Counted from the first letter of the stretch, positions 50,704-60,070 are shown. The stretch is 64,000 nt of DNA from Firmicutes bacterium ASF500 (GCA_000492175.2 CP097573.1:3472001-3536000), one strand, 5' to 3'. Notes: generated by a model not told the origin, from the letters alone. Translations and numbers: made by a program.

Positions 50704-52439
50704 AAAATCAATCGGACAACAGCTATTCCAAGTGGCTGTTCCTTGCCCTGCCCGTGCTATGGATCGGCGCGGGGCTGGCCTCCAGCTATGAGGACGGCAT
50801 GACCATCTTTGAGACGCTGGGCAAGTTTTCCCAATGGGCCGACCACCCGTTTCTGCTCCGCTGGACGCCCTACACCCTCAAATTCATGCTGGGGGCGCTG
50901 GTGGTGTATGCCTTTGCCATTGTGCTGTACATTTCCGGCAAGCAGAACCGCAGACCCGGCGAGGAACACGGCAGCGCCCGCTGGGGGAACCCCCACCAGC
51001 TTGACCGCAAATACCGGGACAAAGACCCCCACCGCAACGCCATCCTGACGCAGAACCTGCGGATGAGCTTGAACAGCCGCCAGCATTTCCGAAATCTGCT
51101 GCAAATCGTGGTGGGCGGCTCTGGCGCGGGCAAGACCCGCTACATCGTGAAGCCAAATCTGTACGAAGCGAACGCCTCATATATAGCGACCGATCCGAAA
51201 GGGGAACTCGCCCGCGACTCCATCCCCCTGCTGCTCCGGGAGGGGTACACGATCAAGGTTTTCGACCTTGTTGACCCGGACCGTTCCGACTGCTACAACC
51301 CGTTTCACTACATCCGCAACGACGCAGATGTGCTGAAGCTGATCGCCAATTTCATCCGCAACACCACCCCAAAAAACGCCCATTCCAGTGACCCGTTTTG
51401 GGAAAAAAGCGAGACAGCCCTGGACAGCGCCCTCATGCTCTATCTGCTCCACGAGGCCCCGCCAGAGGATCAGAACATGGAGATGATGCTGACCATGCTG
51501 GAGTACGGCGCGGCAAAGGAGGGGGACGGCGATCATGTTTCAGCCCTTGACCTGCTCTTTCAGGCGTTGGAGGAAGAAAACCCCAACCACATCGCTGTGC
51601 GGCAATACAAAGTGTTCAAGCAGGCCCCCAGCGAAACAGCCATGAGCATCTTGATCAGCGCCGCCGTGCGCCTCGCTCCCTTTTCCCTGCCGGAGATACA
51701 GCGCATCACCAGCCGGGACGAGATGGAGCTGGGCAAGCTGGGGGAACGGAAACAGGCCATTTTCTGCATTATCCCGGACAGCAACGATGTAAGCCTCAAT
51801 TTCCTTGTTGGTATGCTCTATTCCCAAGCGTTCCAGGAGCTTTACTTTCAAGCCGACAAGGTACACGGCGGCAGTTTGCCCATTCCCGTGCGGCTCATGT
51901 TCGACGAATTTGCCAATGTGTCACTGCCGGACGGCTACGCCCGACTTCAGGCCACCATGCGCTCCCGCAACGTGATGGCCACTATTATACTGCAAAACAT
52001 TTCTCAGCTCAAGGCCCTTTTCAAAGACGATTGGGAAGGTATCATCGGCAACGCAGACACCTTTATTTATTTGGGCGGAAATGAGAAAGACACACACAAA
52101 TACATTTCTGAGCTGCTGGGCAAGGAGACGATCCAGACGCAGACCAGCAGCCAGAGCAAGGGGCGCAACGGATCGTACAGTCAGAATTTTCAACAGGCCG
52201 GGCGCGAACTCTTAACGCCAGATGAAGTGCGGATGCTGGACAACAAAAAGGCCATTGTCCTCATTCGCGGCGAAGCGCCGGTCATTGACGACAAATACGA
52301 CCTAATGAAGCACCCCGCTATCAAATTCACGGCTGACGGGGGCGCAGCCGCTTATATACACAGTCCAGTTTGCCTTTACGACGTGGGCGACCTGGACTTT
52401 TCCTTTACGTCGCTGGACGATGTAGAAATCATCGAATGA
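50700..52439 (+). CDS. VirD4-like conjugative coupling protein
   Basis: A 579-aa type IV coupling ATPase that would bring the relaxase-DNA complex to the secretion channel. Two N-terminal membrane helices; Walker A VVGGSGAGKTRYIVKPNL near residues 137-154; Walker B RLMFDEFANV near residues 395-405; and QNISQLKALFKDDWEGIIGNAD, the conserved TraG/VirD4 motif. Full length and intact. Starts with GTG overlapping the previous stop. First gene of the type IV secretion cluster. Confidence 0.93.
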   Translation: MKNQSDNSYSKWLFLALPVLWIGAGLASSYEDGMTIFETLGKFSQWADHPFLLRWTPYTLKFMLGALVVYAFAIVLYISGKQNRRPGEEHGSARWGNPHQLDRKYRDKDPHRNAILTQNLRMSLNSRQHFRNLLQIVVGGSGAGKTRYIVKPNLYEANASYIATDPKGELARDSIPLLLREGYTIKVFDLVDPDRSDCYNPFHYIRNDADVLKLIANFIRNTTPKNAHSSDPFWEKSETALDSALMLYLLHEAPPEDQNMEMMLTMLEYGAAKEGDGDHVSALDLLFQALEEENPNHIAVRQYKVFKQAPSETAMSILISAAVRLAPFSLPEIQRITSRDEMELGKLGERKQAIFCIIPDSNDVSLNFLVGMLYSQAFQELYFQADKVHGGSLPIPVRLMFDEFANVSLPDGYARLQATMRSRNVMATIILQNISQLKALFKDDWEGIIGNADTFIYLGGNEKDTHKYISELLGKETIQTQTSSQSKGRNGSYSQNFQQAGRELLTPDEVRMLDNKKAIVLIRGEAPVIDDKYDLMKHPAIKFTADGGAAAYIHSPVCLYDVGDLDFSFTSLDDVEIIE

Positions 52440-52459
52440 AAAAAGGAGGAATTTTTACT

Positions 52460-52798
52460 ATGAAAAAACACAATTCCAACACTTCCCTCACCACCCGGAG
52501 CAAGGCCCGCCGCTATATGGCCGTCTGGACGGCGCTGGTGCTGTCCTTGTGCCTGTTCACCGTCCCGGCCTCCGCCGCTGGCGGCGACCCGCTGGATATT
52601 GTCAACAATTTGTCTGACTTCATTTTCTCCATTATCAAAGCCCTGGGCGTCATTATCCTGGGCTGGGGCATTGTGCAGGTGGGTATGTCCATTCAGTCCC
52701 ACGACGCCAGCCAGCGCACCCAGGGCTTCCTGTGTCTGTTCGGCGGACTTATGATCGCCTTTGCTAAGGAGATTTTGACCGCCATTGGCGCGGTGTAA
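52460..52798 (+). CDS. Maff2-family membrane protein (possible VirB2-like pilin)
   Basis: A 112-aa protein: signal-like N-terminus (residues 20-43, ending TVPASAAG) and two membrane helices (FIFSIIKALGVIILGWGIVQVGM and FLCLFGGLMIAFAKEILTAI). The location between VirD4 and VirB6 and the small size fit the Maff2 component of clostridial ICEs. AGGAGG precedes ATG 52460. A palindrome (52821-52855) follows. Confidence 0.8.
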   Translation: MKKHNSNTSLTTRSKARRYMAVWTALVLSLCLFTVPASAAGGDPLDIVNNLSDFIFSIIKALGVIILGWGIVQVGMSIQSHDASQRTQGFLCLFGGLMIAFAKEILTAIGAV

Positions 52799-52820
52799 GC
52801 GGCCCCATCAACCCTATACC

Positions 52821-52855
52821 GGGGAAATGCGTCTCACCGTGAGACGCATTTCCCC
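52821..52855. repeat. Dispersed GCGTCTC palindrome, copy 2
   Basis: The longest copy: 17-bp arms GGGGAAATGCGTCTCAC and complement around a single C. It lies between the Maff2-like and VirB6-like genes, 20 nt before the VirB6 ribosome site. Confidence 0.85.
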
Positions 52856-52874
52856 CAATGAAAGAGGTGATTTT

Positions 52875-53713
52875 TTGAGTGACAACTGGATCGTCAGCAA
52901 TCTGGAAAATGCCTTGGTGGACTGGAACGGGAAGCTGGGGGAGATATGGGCGCTGCTGACCCAATCCCCGGAGACGTTCAAGGGCGGCACCATTTGGAGC
53001 TTGATCCTCAACGTCCACAATGCCCTTGTGGGGATCGGCTACGGCCTTTTGGTGCTGTTTTTCGCTATGGCTATCTTTCAGAGCGCCGCCAGCTTCCGGG
53101 ACTTCCAGAGGCCGGAATATGTACTGCGCCACCTGATCCGCTTTATCCTCGCCAAAACCGCCGTGGGCCGGTGTATGGAGATTATGACCGCAATTTTCAA
53201 TATCTGCGGCGGCATCACCCAAACCGTGATGAGCGGGCTGGGCGGCTCCATTACCACGGCGGCATCGCTGCCCAGCGAGATTGTGACCGCGATAGAGGGG
53301 GTGGGCCTGTTGGAGAGCATCCCCCTGTGGCTCGTTTCCCTATTGGGCACCCTCTTTATAACCGTCATGTCCTTTATTCTGCTGCTCACCGTCTACGGGC
53401 GCTTTTTCCGGCTGTATATGTTTACCGCCCTGGCTCCCTTGCCGTTGGCGTCCTTTGCCGGTCAAACCACGTCATCCAGCGGCAGGGCGTTTATCAAAAG
53501 CTACATTGGCGTGTGTATGGAGGGCGCGGTGATCGTGCTGGCCTGTTGATTTACTCCGCGTTCCTGTCCAGCAGCGCCCCCGCCGTGGACAGCAGCTTAC
53601 CCGCCGTCACAATGGCGTGGCAGTACATCGGACAGCTCATTTTCAATATGCTTATCCTGACCGGCCTTGTCCGGGGGGCCAGCCGGATCGTAAAGGAGAT
53701 GTTCAGCTTGTAG
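52875..53713 (+). pseudogene. VirB6/TrbL-like membrane protein gene, one-base frameshift
   Basis: The first 225 codons (TTG start, AGGTGA upstream) give SDNWIVSNLENALVDWNGK, several membrane helices and SYIGVCMEGAVIVLAC, then a stop at 53547-53549. The continuation LIYSAFLSSSAPAVDSSLPA ... GLVRGASRIVKEMFSL lies in another frame up to 53713. Adding one T in TGTTGATT restores a full-length gene of about 280 aa. VirB6-like proteins are channel components, so the secretion system is probably dead. Confidence 0.85.
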
Positions 53714-53721
53714 TTATTACT

Positions 53722-54128
53722 TCACCTTTTTGCTAATTTCTTCTTGCCTTTAGGCAAGGGATCAACTGTGTCGTTAATGGAAACAAGGACACCTAAAATT
53801 GTACTCATCAAGGTTTCTAAGAGCCAACTCGCTTTTGGATATATGTATAGCTTTAGCAACAGGACGAAAGTTACAGTAAAAATGCATAGAGTGAAGCACA
53901 AAAAACGCCGTTTCACCTTGAGATTATTGCGATTTCTTTTCCAATAAATTTGACGTTGCTGGCATCCAAAATACGAAAGTAGAACGCAAGAAGAAATCTG
54001 AAAGAATCCCGAAAGATTTTTTAAGCATGGGGATATTTCTAAAAAGGGGAACCTTAAAATGAAAGCAAATACAATCCCACTATTCCAACAAAAACAATCG
54101 TAGTATTAGATGGCCTTTTAGTTTTCAT
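53722..54128 (-). pseudogene. AT-rich small membrane protein gene, apparently broken
   Basis: AGGAGG and an ATG at 54128 start a 24-codon hydrophobic frame (KTKRPSNTTIVFVGIVGLYL). Further hydrophobic segments follow in other frames, the last a GTG-started 64-codon frame (53722-53916, FTLCIFTVTFVLLLKLYIYP, then KGKKKLAKR). They may be pieces of one small membrane protein of the kind found in clostridial ICEs (DUF6050-like, tentative). A TATAAT lies at 54159-54164 on this strand. A 34-codon plus-strand frame with AAGGAG begins at 54218 but is doubtful. Confidence 0.35.
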
Positions 54129-54297
54129 TTTAATCCTCCTAAATTTATACTTGATATGATTATAACAGAAAGACTAACTATTAAAAGTCAAGTCCTAAAC
54201 TGAAGGAGAACGAAGGTATGTGGAACCACAAGACGGAAAAAGAGCGCAAAGAAGCAAACGTCCGTGAGGACGCCAAAGTGAGAAGACCCAGGGTGGA

Positions 54298-54474
54298 CTA
54301 CGTGGCTGTTACCGGCCGGTAAGGAAGTCTGGATTTCTCCATTGCGTAGATGAGCCGTACCAGTTTCTTGGCGGCATGGGACAAGGCCACATTGTAATGC
54401 TTGCCTTCAGCCCGCTTCTTGGCAAGGTAGGCGGCAAAGGTGGGGTCCCAAATGCAGACGTACTTGGCAGTGGT
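54298..54474 (-). pseudogene. C-terminal fragment of an IS110-type transposase
   Basis: 58 codons resembling the IS110 tail: CIWDPTFAAYLAKKRAEGKH, YNVALSHAAKKLVRLIYAM. It abuts the C-terminus of the inverted VirB4 fragment within a few bases. It suggests that IS110-mediated events shaped this breakpoint. Confidence 0.7.
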
Positions 54475-56415
54475 TCAGCTTTCTCCGGGCGTTGTGGACA
54501 TCAAGCGGTAGAGGCCGGAGTCACGGGGGATGGTGTTAGCAAAGGGCACCAGCGCCCCGCCAAACCGTAACAGGCCGTGTCCGGGGTCGGCGTTGGTGAT
54601 GTAGCCCATCTGCGTATCAGAAATGTGCAGGAGCTTGGACAGCTCCGCCCGGTCGGTGGCGGACTGATTGAACAGCAGCAGAAATTCGCTGTTGGCCAGC
54701 ATGAGCCGCGCCGTCTCTGACTTCAAACATTCCTCTACGTTCTGCGTCGCCGCCGTCATGATCCCGGCGTACTTTCGGAAGCGTTTCCACGCCCGGTAGA
54801 GAAATTCGCCGGAATAGTGGTACTTAAAGTACAAATAGCACTCGTCAATGAATACCCATGTAAACTTGCCCCGCTTGCGATTCTCCATCACCCGGACCTG
54901 GATGGCCTCCAGCGTCACCACCAGGGCAGTGGGCCGGAGCTGCTCCCCCATCTCGTAGAGATCGAGGACAACCAGCCGGTTGTCCATGTTGACATTGGTG
55001 GGGTGGGCGAACACATTCAAGCTGCCCTCGGTGATCAGCTCGGCGGCGAGGGCGATCTCCCGCGCCTCCGGGTCGGCCTGCTTCAGCACTTCCTCCCGCC
55101 AGTCGGTAAGCAGGGGCATCCGCACTTTCCCTTTGCCCTGGAAGTAGTTCTGATAGATATTGGAGGTACAGCGGTCAATGATGGATTTGTGGCTGGCGCT
55201 CATGCGTCCCGCGCCCATCTGCTGCTCCAAAATGCTGGTGATAATTTCGGACTTCATGGCAACGGGGTTTTCGTCGTCGGCGTAGCCGCTGGCAAGGTCA
55301 AGGGGGGAAATGTGGTGCTGGCTGTGGGGGGAGATTTCAATGATCTCGCCGCCCAGAGCCTTGGCCAGCGGGCCGTACTCACGCTCGGCATCAATGATGA
55401 TCACATCGTCGCCGGTCCCCAGCACAACCTCGGTAATGGCGTCTTTCATGCCCATGCTCTTGCCGGAGCCGGAGACGCCCAAATAAAAGCCGTGGGGGGA
55501 AATGAGCCGCTTGCGGTCACAAATCAGAAGGTTGCGGGAAATGGCGTTGATGCCGTAGGACAGTCCGCCGGGGTCCTGTATCTCCTGCACCCGGTAGGGC
55601 ATGAGGACGACGGCGCTCTCAGTGGTCAGCGTCCGCAGGGCCTTGACGCGCCGGAGGCCGTAGGGCAGGACGGTGTTCAGCCCGTCCTCCTGCTGGTAGC
55701 GCAAAACGGAAAACTGGCAGAGGTGTTCCCGCCCGATAGACAGCAGGGTTTCCGTGTCCGCGTCCAACTGCTCCAGCGTGTCCGCGATATGCACCAGCGT
55801 CACCACGGCAAAAATCATGCGCTGGTCGCGCTCGGTGAGGTCGGACAAAAATTCCTTTGTCTCGGCGCGGAGCTGCTCCAGCTCGTAGGGAATGGCGGCG
55901 GTAAAATTATTCCGGTCGTTCTGGCGCTGCTGCCAGCGGGTGATGTCGCTCTCAATGCCTAAAATCCGGCTCTGGATTTCTTTTACGGCCTCATCCGTGG
56001 GAATGGGGAGGATGTCAATGGACAGCATGAGGCTGCGGTCAAAGTCGGACAGGTCGGAGATCATATCGTCCTCAATATAGCTGGCGTACTCCTTGAGAAA
56101 GAGGACGCGCCCATACTTGCCGCCCATCTCAAAGTGTCCAGCCTTAAAGGAAATACCGTCCGGGCAAACCAGGTCTTTGAAGTCTACCCCGTGCCGGATC
56201 GCCGCCGTTTGGTCGAAGGTGAAATACTGTTCCTCGCCGGGACGGAAAAAATCATGAAGGATGCGGAGCCGGTCATGGTTGGCAACCTCCCGCGCCGTGC
56301 TGTCCAGCCGCCCCAGGCTCTTGGTCAGGTTGCCGTCCACCCGCCGGAAATAGGAACGGGTTTCCTCGATCTTCCGCTGGGGGATGGACAAGGTGATGTA
56401 CTTCTCCTGCCTGAT
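54475..56415 (-). pseudogene. VirB4-like conjugation ATPase, inverted and missing its N-terminus
   Basis: About 646 codons corresponding to the C-terminal four fifths of the ICE VirB4/TraE ATPase: EKYITLSIPQRKIEETRSYF, Walker A YLGVSGSGKSMGMKDAI, Walker B FTWVFIDECYLYF, and the tail DTQMGYITNADPGHGLLRFGG. It is on the minus strand, while virD4, Maff2, VirB6 and NlpC are on the plus strand. The upstream codons (56416-56535) are unrelated because they are the antisense of the NlpC gene. Thus the segment has been inverted, with one breakpoint near 56411 and the other at the IS110 remnant. Confidence 0.85.
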
Positions 56416-57454
56416 TGTTTTAGTTGCGGCGATTATCGCCTCACCATTCGGCATCCTCTTTGCCAATGAACCGACGCCGGGGGCCATGCCCCTCAATGTG
56501 GCCGTGGGGCAGCTCAATATGGAGCTGGCCAACACACTGGAGACAATGCAGACCGGCGACTATGACAGCATTGACATCCAGGGCCAAGGCCCGGACTGGC
56601 GGGAGGTTATCGCCGTGTTTGCCGCGAGGACGGCGGGGGCCGATGACGGCATAGACGTTGCCGCCCTGACCCCCGACCGGGTGGACCGGCTGAAGGCCGT
56701 CTTTTGGGATATGTGCGCCATTTCCTCGGAGGTGGAGACAATATCCCACCCGGACAGCGACCCGGACGATGATACGGACGATAGCTGGACGGAGCGTATT
56801 CTGCATATCACCATCACGGCCAAAACCGCCGAGGATATGCGGACAGAGTATGCCTTTACCGATTATCAGAACCAGGCGTTGACGGAACTGCTGGCCGAGC
56901 TTGCCACAATGGATCTGCTGCTTACCGACCTGTCCGCGTCCCAGGAGCAGGCCCGGAACATCCTGCGGAACCTCCCTGCCGACCTTGCCCCGGAACGGCG
57001 GGCCGTGGTGGAGACTGCCTGTAAGCTGGTGGGGAAAGTCAATTACTTCTGGGGCGGCAAAAGCCGTGTGATCGGCTGGGACAGCCGCTGGGGAACCATT
57101 CAGAAGGTATGGGCGGACGGCAGCAGCACAACCGGAACCTACCGGCCCTACGGCCTCGACTGCTCCGGTTTTGTGGATTGGGTATTTTACAATATCTCCG
57201 ATGGGGCCTACACCATAGGCCACGGCGGGGGCGCTCACGCACAGCATACTTACTGCACAGCAATTACCTGGGCTGAAGCGCAGCCGGGCGATTTGGTTTT
57301 CTACCCGGAGGACACCCACGTTGGCATCGTGGGCGGCTGGGACGAGAGCGGCAATATCCTGATTATCCACTGCGCCAGCGGCTATAACAATGTAGTCGTT
57401 ACAAAGCAGGAGGGCTTTACCACCATAGGCAGACCGTTGTATTACTCTGAATAA
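56384..57454 (+). CDS. NlpC/P60 conjugation-associated hydrolase, 5'-truncated
   Basis: A 356-aa frame with one membrane helix (LIVLVAAIIASPFGILF) and a C-terminal NlpC/P60 domain: Cys in YGLDCSGFVDWVFYN, His in EDTHVGIVGG, third residue in IIHCASGYNN. It would cut peptidoglycan for the transfer channel. Related ICE proteins carry a long cytoplasmic head before the helix; here the similarity begins at about 56411, exactly at the VirB4 inversion breakpoint. The ATG used is therefore accidental. Confidence 0.75.
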   Translation: MDKVMYFSCLIVLVAAIIASPFGILFANEPTPGAMPLNVAVGQLNMELANTLETMQTGDYDSIDIQGQGPDWREVIAVFAARTAGADDGIDVAALTPDRVDRLKAVFWDMCAISSEVETISHPDSDPDDDTDDSWTERILHITITAKTAEDMRTEYAFTDYQNQALTELLAELATMDLLLTDLSASQEQARNILRNLPADLAPERRAVVETACKLVGKVNYFWGGKSRVIGWDSRWGTIQKVWADGSSTTGTYRPYGLDCSGFVDWVFYNISDGAYTIGHGGGAHAQHTYCTAITWAEAQPGDLVFYPEDTHVGIVGGWDESGNILIIHCASGYNNVVVTKQEGFTTIGRPLYYSE

Positions 57455-57489
57455 AGGAACGTCTCACGGCGCGGCGCGTTTCCCACGGG

Positions 57490-57519
57490 AAATGCGTCTC
57501 ACCGTGAGACGTATTTTTC
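57490..57519 (+). terminator. Palindrome copy 3, acting as terminator of the NlpC gene
   Basis: AAATGCGTCTCAC and GTGAGACGTATTT (one G-U) around a C, followed by TTTTT. A degenerate relative (AACGTCTCACGG...) lies 20 nt upstream. Confidence 0.7.
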
Positions 57520-57529
57520 TGCTGAATGG

Positions 57530-57967
57530 CTAACGGTAATACCTGCGGCCCCGTTCATCCAACTCGGCCAGGGCCTCAAAGAGCTGTTCCTGCAATTCCT
57601 TTTTGGACAGGCTTTTCACATAGGAACGCAGCGCCTCATAGTGATTTTCCATGCGCTGTTCTTCCTCCCGTTCGTATTCCTCTACTTCCTCCATGTACTG
57701 CTCCGCTTCCTTCGGGAACGCGGCAAAGAACAGGGCGACCATGTGCTTACAAATCACCCGCCGCCCGTCCGCATGGGGACAGTTGCATTTGGACTGCCGG
57801 GGATGGGCAGTATTGATTTTCACCTGATAGGGGGCGGAGCCGCTCCCAGCCACCTGTCCCGTGTACTCGTCCTCGCCTGTTTGGGAAAAGAAAAGCACCT
57901 TTTTCCCCTCGTAGTATTCATAGCCTCGCCATGCGGACGCACCGCTGGCCAACGTGCGGATGCTCAT
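57530..57967 (-). CDS. SWIM zinc-finger protein
   Basis: A 145-aa protein with the SWIM motif CNCPHADGRRVICKHMVALFF (C-x-C-x(n)-C-x-H) near residues 63-83. Residues 100-140 are an acidic/basic coiled coil (EEVEEYEREEEQRME). SWIM fingers bind DNA or proteins. AGGGGGG precedes the ATG at 57967; an in-frame ATG 30 nt earlier is possible. Such genes are a regular accessory of clostridial ICEs. Confidence 0.8.
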   Translation of the reverse strand: MSIRTLASGASAWRGYEYYEGKKVLFFSQTGEDEYTGQVAGSGSAPYQVKINTAHPRQSKCNCPHADGRRVICKHMVALFFAAFPKEAEQYMEEVEEYEREEEQRMENHYEALRSYVKSLSKKELQEQLFEALAELDERGRRYYR

Positions 57968-58035
57968 AGTAGCCCCCCTGATAGCTGGTACGTTCATAAT
58001 ACCACAGGGCCGCGCCCCAAACAAGGGATTTGACA

Positions 58036-58062
58036 AAATGCGTCTCACGGTGAGACGCATTT
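58036..58062. repeat. Dispersed GCGTCTC palindrome, copy 4
   Basis: AAATGCGTCTCAC and complement around a single G. It lies between the XRE regulator and the SWIM gene, both on the minus strand. Confidence 0.85.
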
Positions 58063-58078
58063 CTTACTGGCAAATACT

Positions 58079-58381
58079 TTATTTCATATTGCCAATCATA
58101 TTCAAAACAAGCTGCTTTTGTTCAGCGGTCAGCAGCGCCCACTTATCCAGCAGCCCCCGCTGTTCCCCGGTCAGTGGCACAAGCTCCCCCTCTGCAAAAA
58201 ACTCACCCAGCGTCATGCCAAACGCTTTGCAGATTGTTTCCAGTGTTGAGATCGTCGGCTCCGAATCCTTGCGGAAAACGTGTGACAGTGTGGACTGTGC
58301 CAAGCCGGACTCTTTGCACAGGCGATATACGCTCCAACCCCGCTGTTCCATGAGCTGTTCGATCCGTCCAAGTACATCCAT
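58079..58381 (-). CDS. XRE-family transcriptional regulator
   Basis: A 100-aa protein with an N-terminal helix-turn-helix: IEQLMEQRGWSVYRLCKESG, LAQSTLSHVFRKDSEPTIS, LETICKAFGMTLGEFF. The tail is helical. It is divergent from the SLOG gene; the gap contains the related motifs TTCTACATTCGTTTT and CGTTCTATTTTGC (on opposite strands), which could be its operators. Confidence 0.88.
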   Translation of the reverse strand: MDVLGRIEQLMEQRGWSVYRLCKESGLAQSTLSHVFRKDSEPTISTLETICKAFGMTLGEFFAEGELVPLTGEQRGLLDKWALLTAEQKQLVLNMIGNMK

Positions 58382-58446
58382 AGTCTATCACCTCTTTTGA
58401 AACTATTCTACATTCGTTTTAGATTGCAAAATAGAACGGAAATAGG

Positions 58447-58476
58447 TTTTAATTTACTTCGATAATAGGATATAAT
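58447..58476 (+). promoter_or_regulatory. Promoter of the SLOG gene
   Basis: TTTTAA and a perfect TATAAT are separated by 18 bp, about 45 nt before the SLOG start codon. The -35 element is weak, consistent with regulation by the divergent XRE protein. Confidence 0.5.
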
Positions 58477-58522
58477 AGGATGTGCAATTAGGGATGAAAA
58501 ATCAGCGGAAAGGGAGCGAAAA

Positions 58523-59029
58523 ATGGAAATAGCAAACAAACGGATGCAGACCTGCTGCTTTACGGGCCACCGGCATCTGCCGCTGGAGGAACAGGCGGAG
58601 ATTGCCAACAAGCTGGAGCGTGTCATAGTGGCCCTATACCAAAAGGGTATCCGATATTACGGGGCCGGGGGCGCCCTGGGTTTTGATGCCCTCGCCGCCC
58701 GGACGGTGATTTGTCTGCGGGAGAACTGTCCCGGCATGAAACTGATCCTTGTCCTGCCGTGTCTGACGCAGACCAGGGGATGGAGGCCGGAGGACATAGC
58801 GGAATACGAGCGCATCAAGGCCCAGGCAGATAAAGTCGTCTACACGGCCCAGCAGTACACTAGGGGCTGTATGCACAGGCGCAACCGGCATTTGGTAGAT
58901 CACAGCGGGGTATGCGTCTGCTACCTCAACAGGGAGAGCGGTGGGACAGCCTATACCGTCAGATACGCAAAAGAAAAGGGGCTTGAGATCGTGAATGTTG
59001 TCCAAGGTGAGAAATGCGTCTCACCGTGA
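58523..59029 (+). CDS. SLOG-family (DUF1273/YspA-like) protein
   Basis: A 168-aa protein of the SLOG superfamily (nucleotide- or ligand-binding Rossmann-like fold): CCFTGHRHLP, YGAGGALGFDALAARTVICL, LVLPCLTQTRGW, and NRHLVDHSGVCVCYLN. Members are linked to stress and mobile elements. GGGAG lies upstream of the ATG. The stop codon lies within a copy of the palindromic repeat, so the last residues (KCVSP) are encoded by it. Confidence 0.8.
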   Translation: MEIANKRMQTCCFTGHRHLPLEEQAEIANKLERVIVALYQKGIRYYGAGGALGFDALAARTVICLRENCPGMKLILVLPCLTQTRGWRPEDIAEYERIKAQADKVVYTAQQYTRGCMHRRNRHLVDHSGVCVCYLNRESGGTAYTVRYAKEKGLEIVNVVQGEKCVSP

Positions 59030-59040
59030 GACGCATTTCT
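59010..59040. repeat. Dispersed GCGTCTC palindrome, copy 5
   Basis: AGAAATGCGTCTCAC and complement around a C. It overlaps the last 20 nt of the SLOG gene and can also serve as its terminator. Confidence 0.85.
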
Positions 59041-59245
59041 GACAAACAAAAACGCTGCTGGCCTCCTCAAAAGAGAAATAAAGGCCCAAAACACATACGC
59101 TTGCGCCCTAATACTCCACATATTATAATGATTTTATTGCAAAGAAAACTTCTTTGGAAATTTCAAAAAAATTTTGTTGTAGCGTGTAGTATTTTCCGAA
59201 AAATCCATAGTAGATAGTTGAGGGACAAAAAGGGGGGATACACCG

Positions 59246-60001
59246 ATGGATGACAGCGCCATCATAGAACTGTTCTTCGCCCGGTCAGAGCAAGCGATCC
59301 GAGAATTGGATGACAAGTACGGCAAAGTCTGTTACAGCTTGCCCTACAATATTCTCAACTGTCGTCAGGACGCGGAGGAGTGTGTGAACGACGCCTACTT
59401 GGGCACTTGGGACGCCATCCCACCAGCGCGGCCCAATCCGTTGCTGGCGTTCCTATGCCGGATTGTCCGTAATCCCTGGTGGTCTTACGTCTATGATGAA
59501 TATTATGACTGCGTGATCTGCCCGGAATACCGCATCCTGTCCTACCGCACCACCAACCGGGATGGATACCGTGAATACTGCAGCAATCCGACAATTTGCG
59601 TCCAGTGCCCCACCCGGCATTTATGTACAAAATCCAAAAGCTTCGTAAAGACTGTCCTGCGGCACATCTGGAAGGGCTATGAGGAACTGGCCGATGATGC
59701 CAGGTACACCCCGGAGTACAAGCAACTCTATGCAAGGCGCAAAGAGACCATTGAGCGAGTTTTTGCCGATGCAAAGGAAAAACACGCCATGCGCTATACC
59801 GTTTACCGTGGTCTGGCCCAGGTTTCCAACTGGGTGAGGCTTAAATTTGCTGCCATGAACCTCAAAAAGTTGGCAAGATGGAAAGCCAGAAAGCGCTTTG
59901 CTCCGCCCTCCTCCACACCCTCCTCCTACATTTTATTCCTCATTAACGTTGTGCCCTGTCTGGCTTCATTACCAGACAGACCATTTTTCGACAAGCTGTA
60001 A
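59246..60001 (+). pseudogene. Sigma-factor head fused by accident to IS1182-type transposase tail
   Basis: Codons 1-76 (GGGGGG ribosome site, ATG 59246) match region 2 of an ECF-like sigma-70 factor of ICEs: IIELFFARSEQAIRELDDKYG, RQDAEECVNDAYLGTWDAIPP, LLAFLCRIVRN. At about 59472 it turns into the C-terminal part of an IS1182-type transposase: WSYVYDEYYDCVICPEYR, RTTNRDGYREY, RRKETIERVFADAKEKHAMR. The stop lies at the IS terminal repeat (59984-59998). Region 4 of the sigma factor is lost. Not a functional fusion. Confidence 0.85.
59984..59998. mobile_element. Terminal inverted repeat of the IS1182-type element, other end
   Basis: TTTTTCGACAAGCTG differs at one position from TTTTTCGACAGGCTG at 45868-45882. 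It directly follows the transposase C-terminus, as an IS end should. A GC-rich hairpin (AGCTCCCC...GGGGAGCC) follows at 60004-60024. Confidence 0.65.
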
Positions 60002-60070
60002 CCAGCTCCCCAAAGCGGGGAGCCGGTTCGTGTTTTATTCGGAGTAGGGACTAGCGAATTTGATTCCAGA

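Noticed and set aside
59246..60001. A functional sigma factor with a new C-terminal domain
   Set aside because: The C-terminal part is clearly the end of an IS1182-type transposase and ends at the IS terminal repeat.
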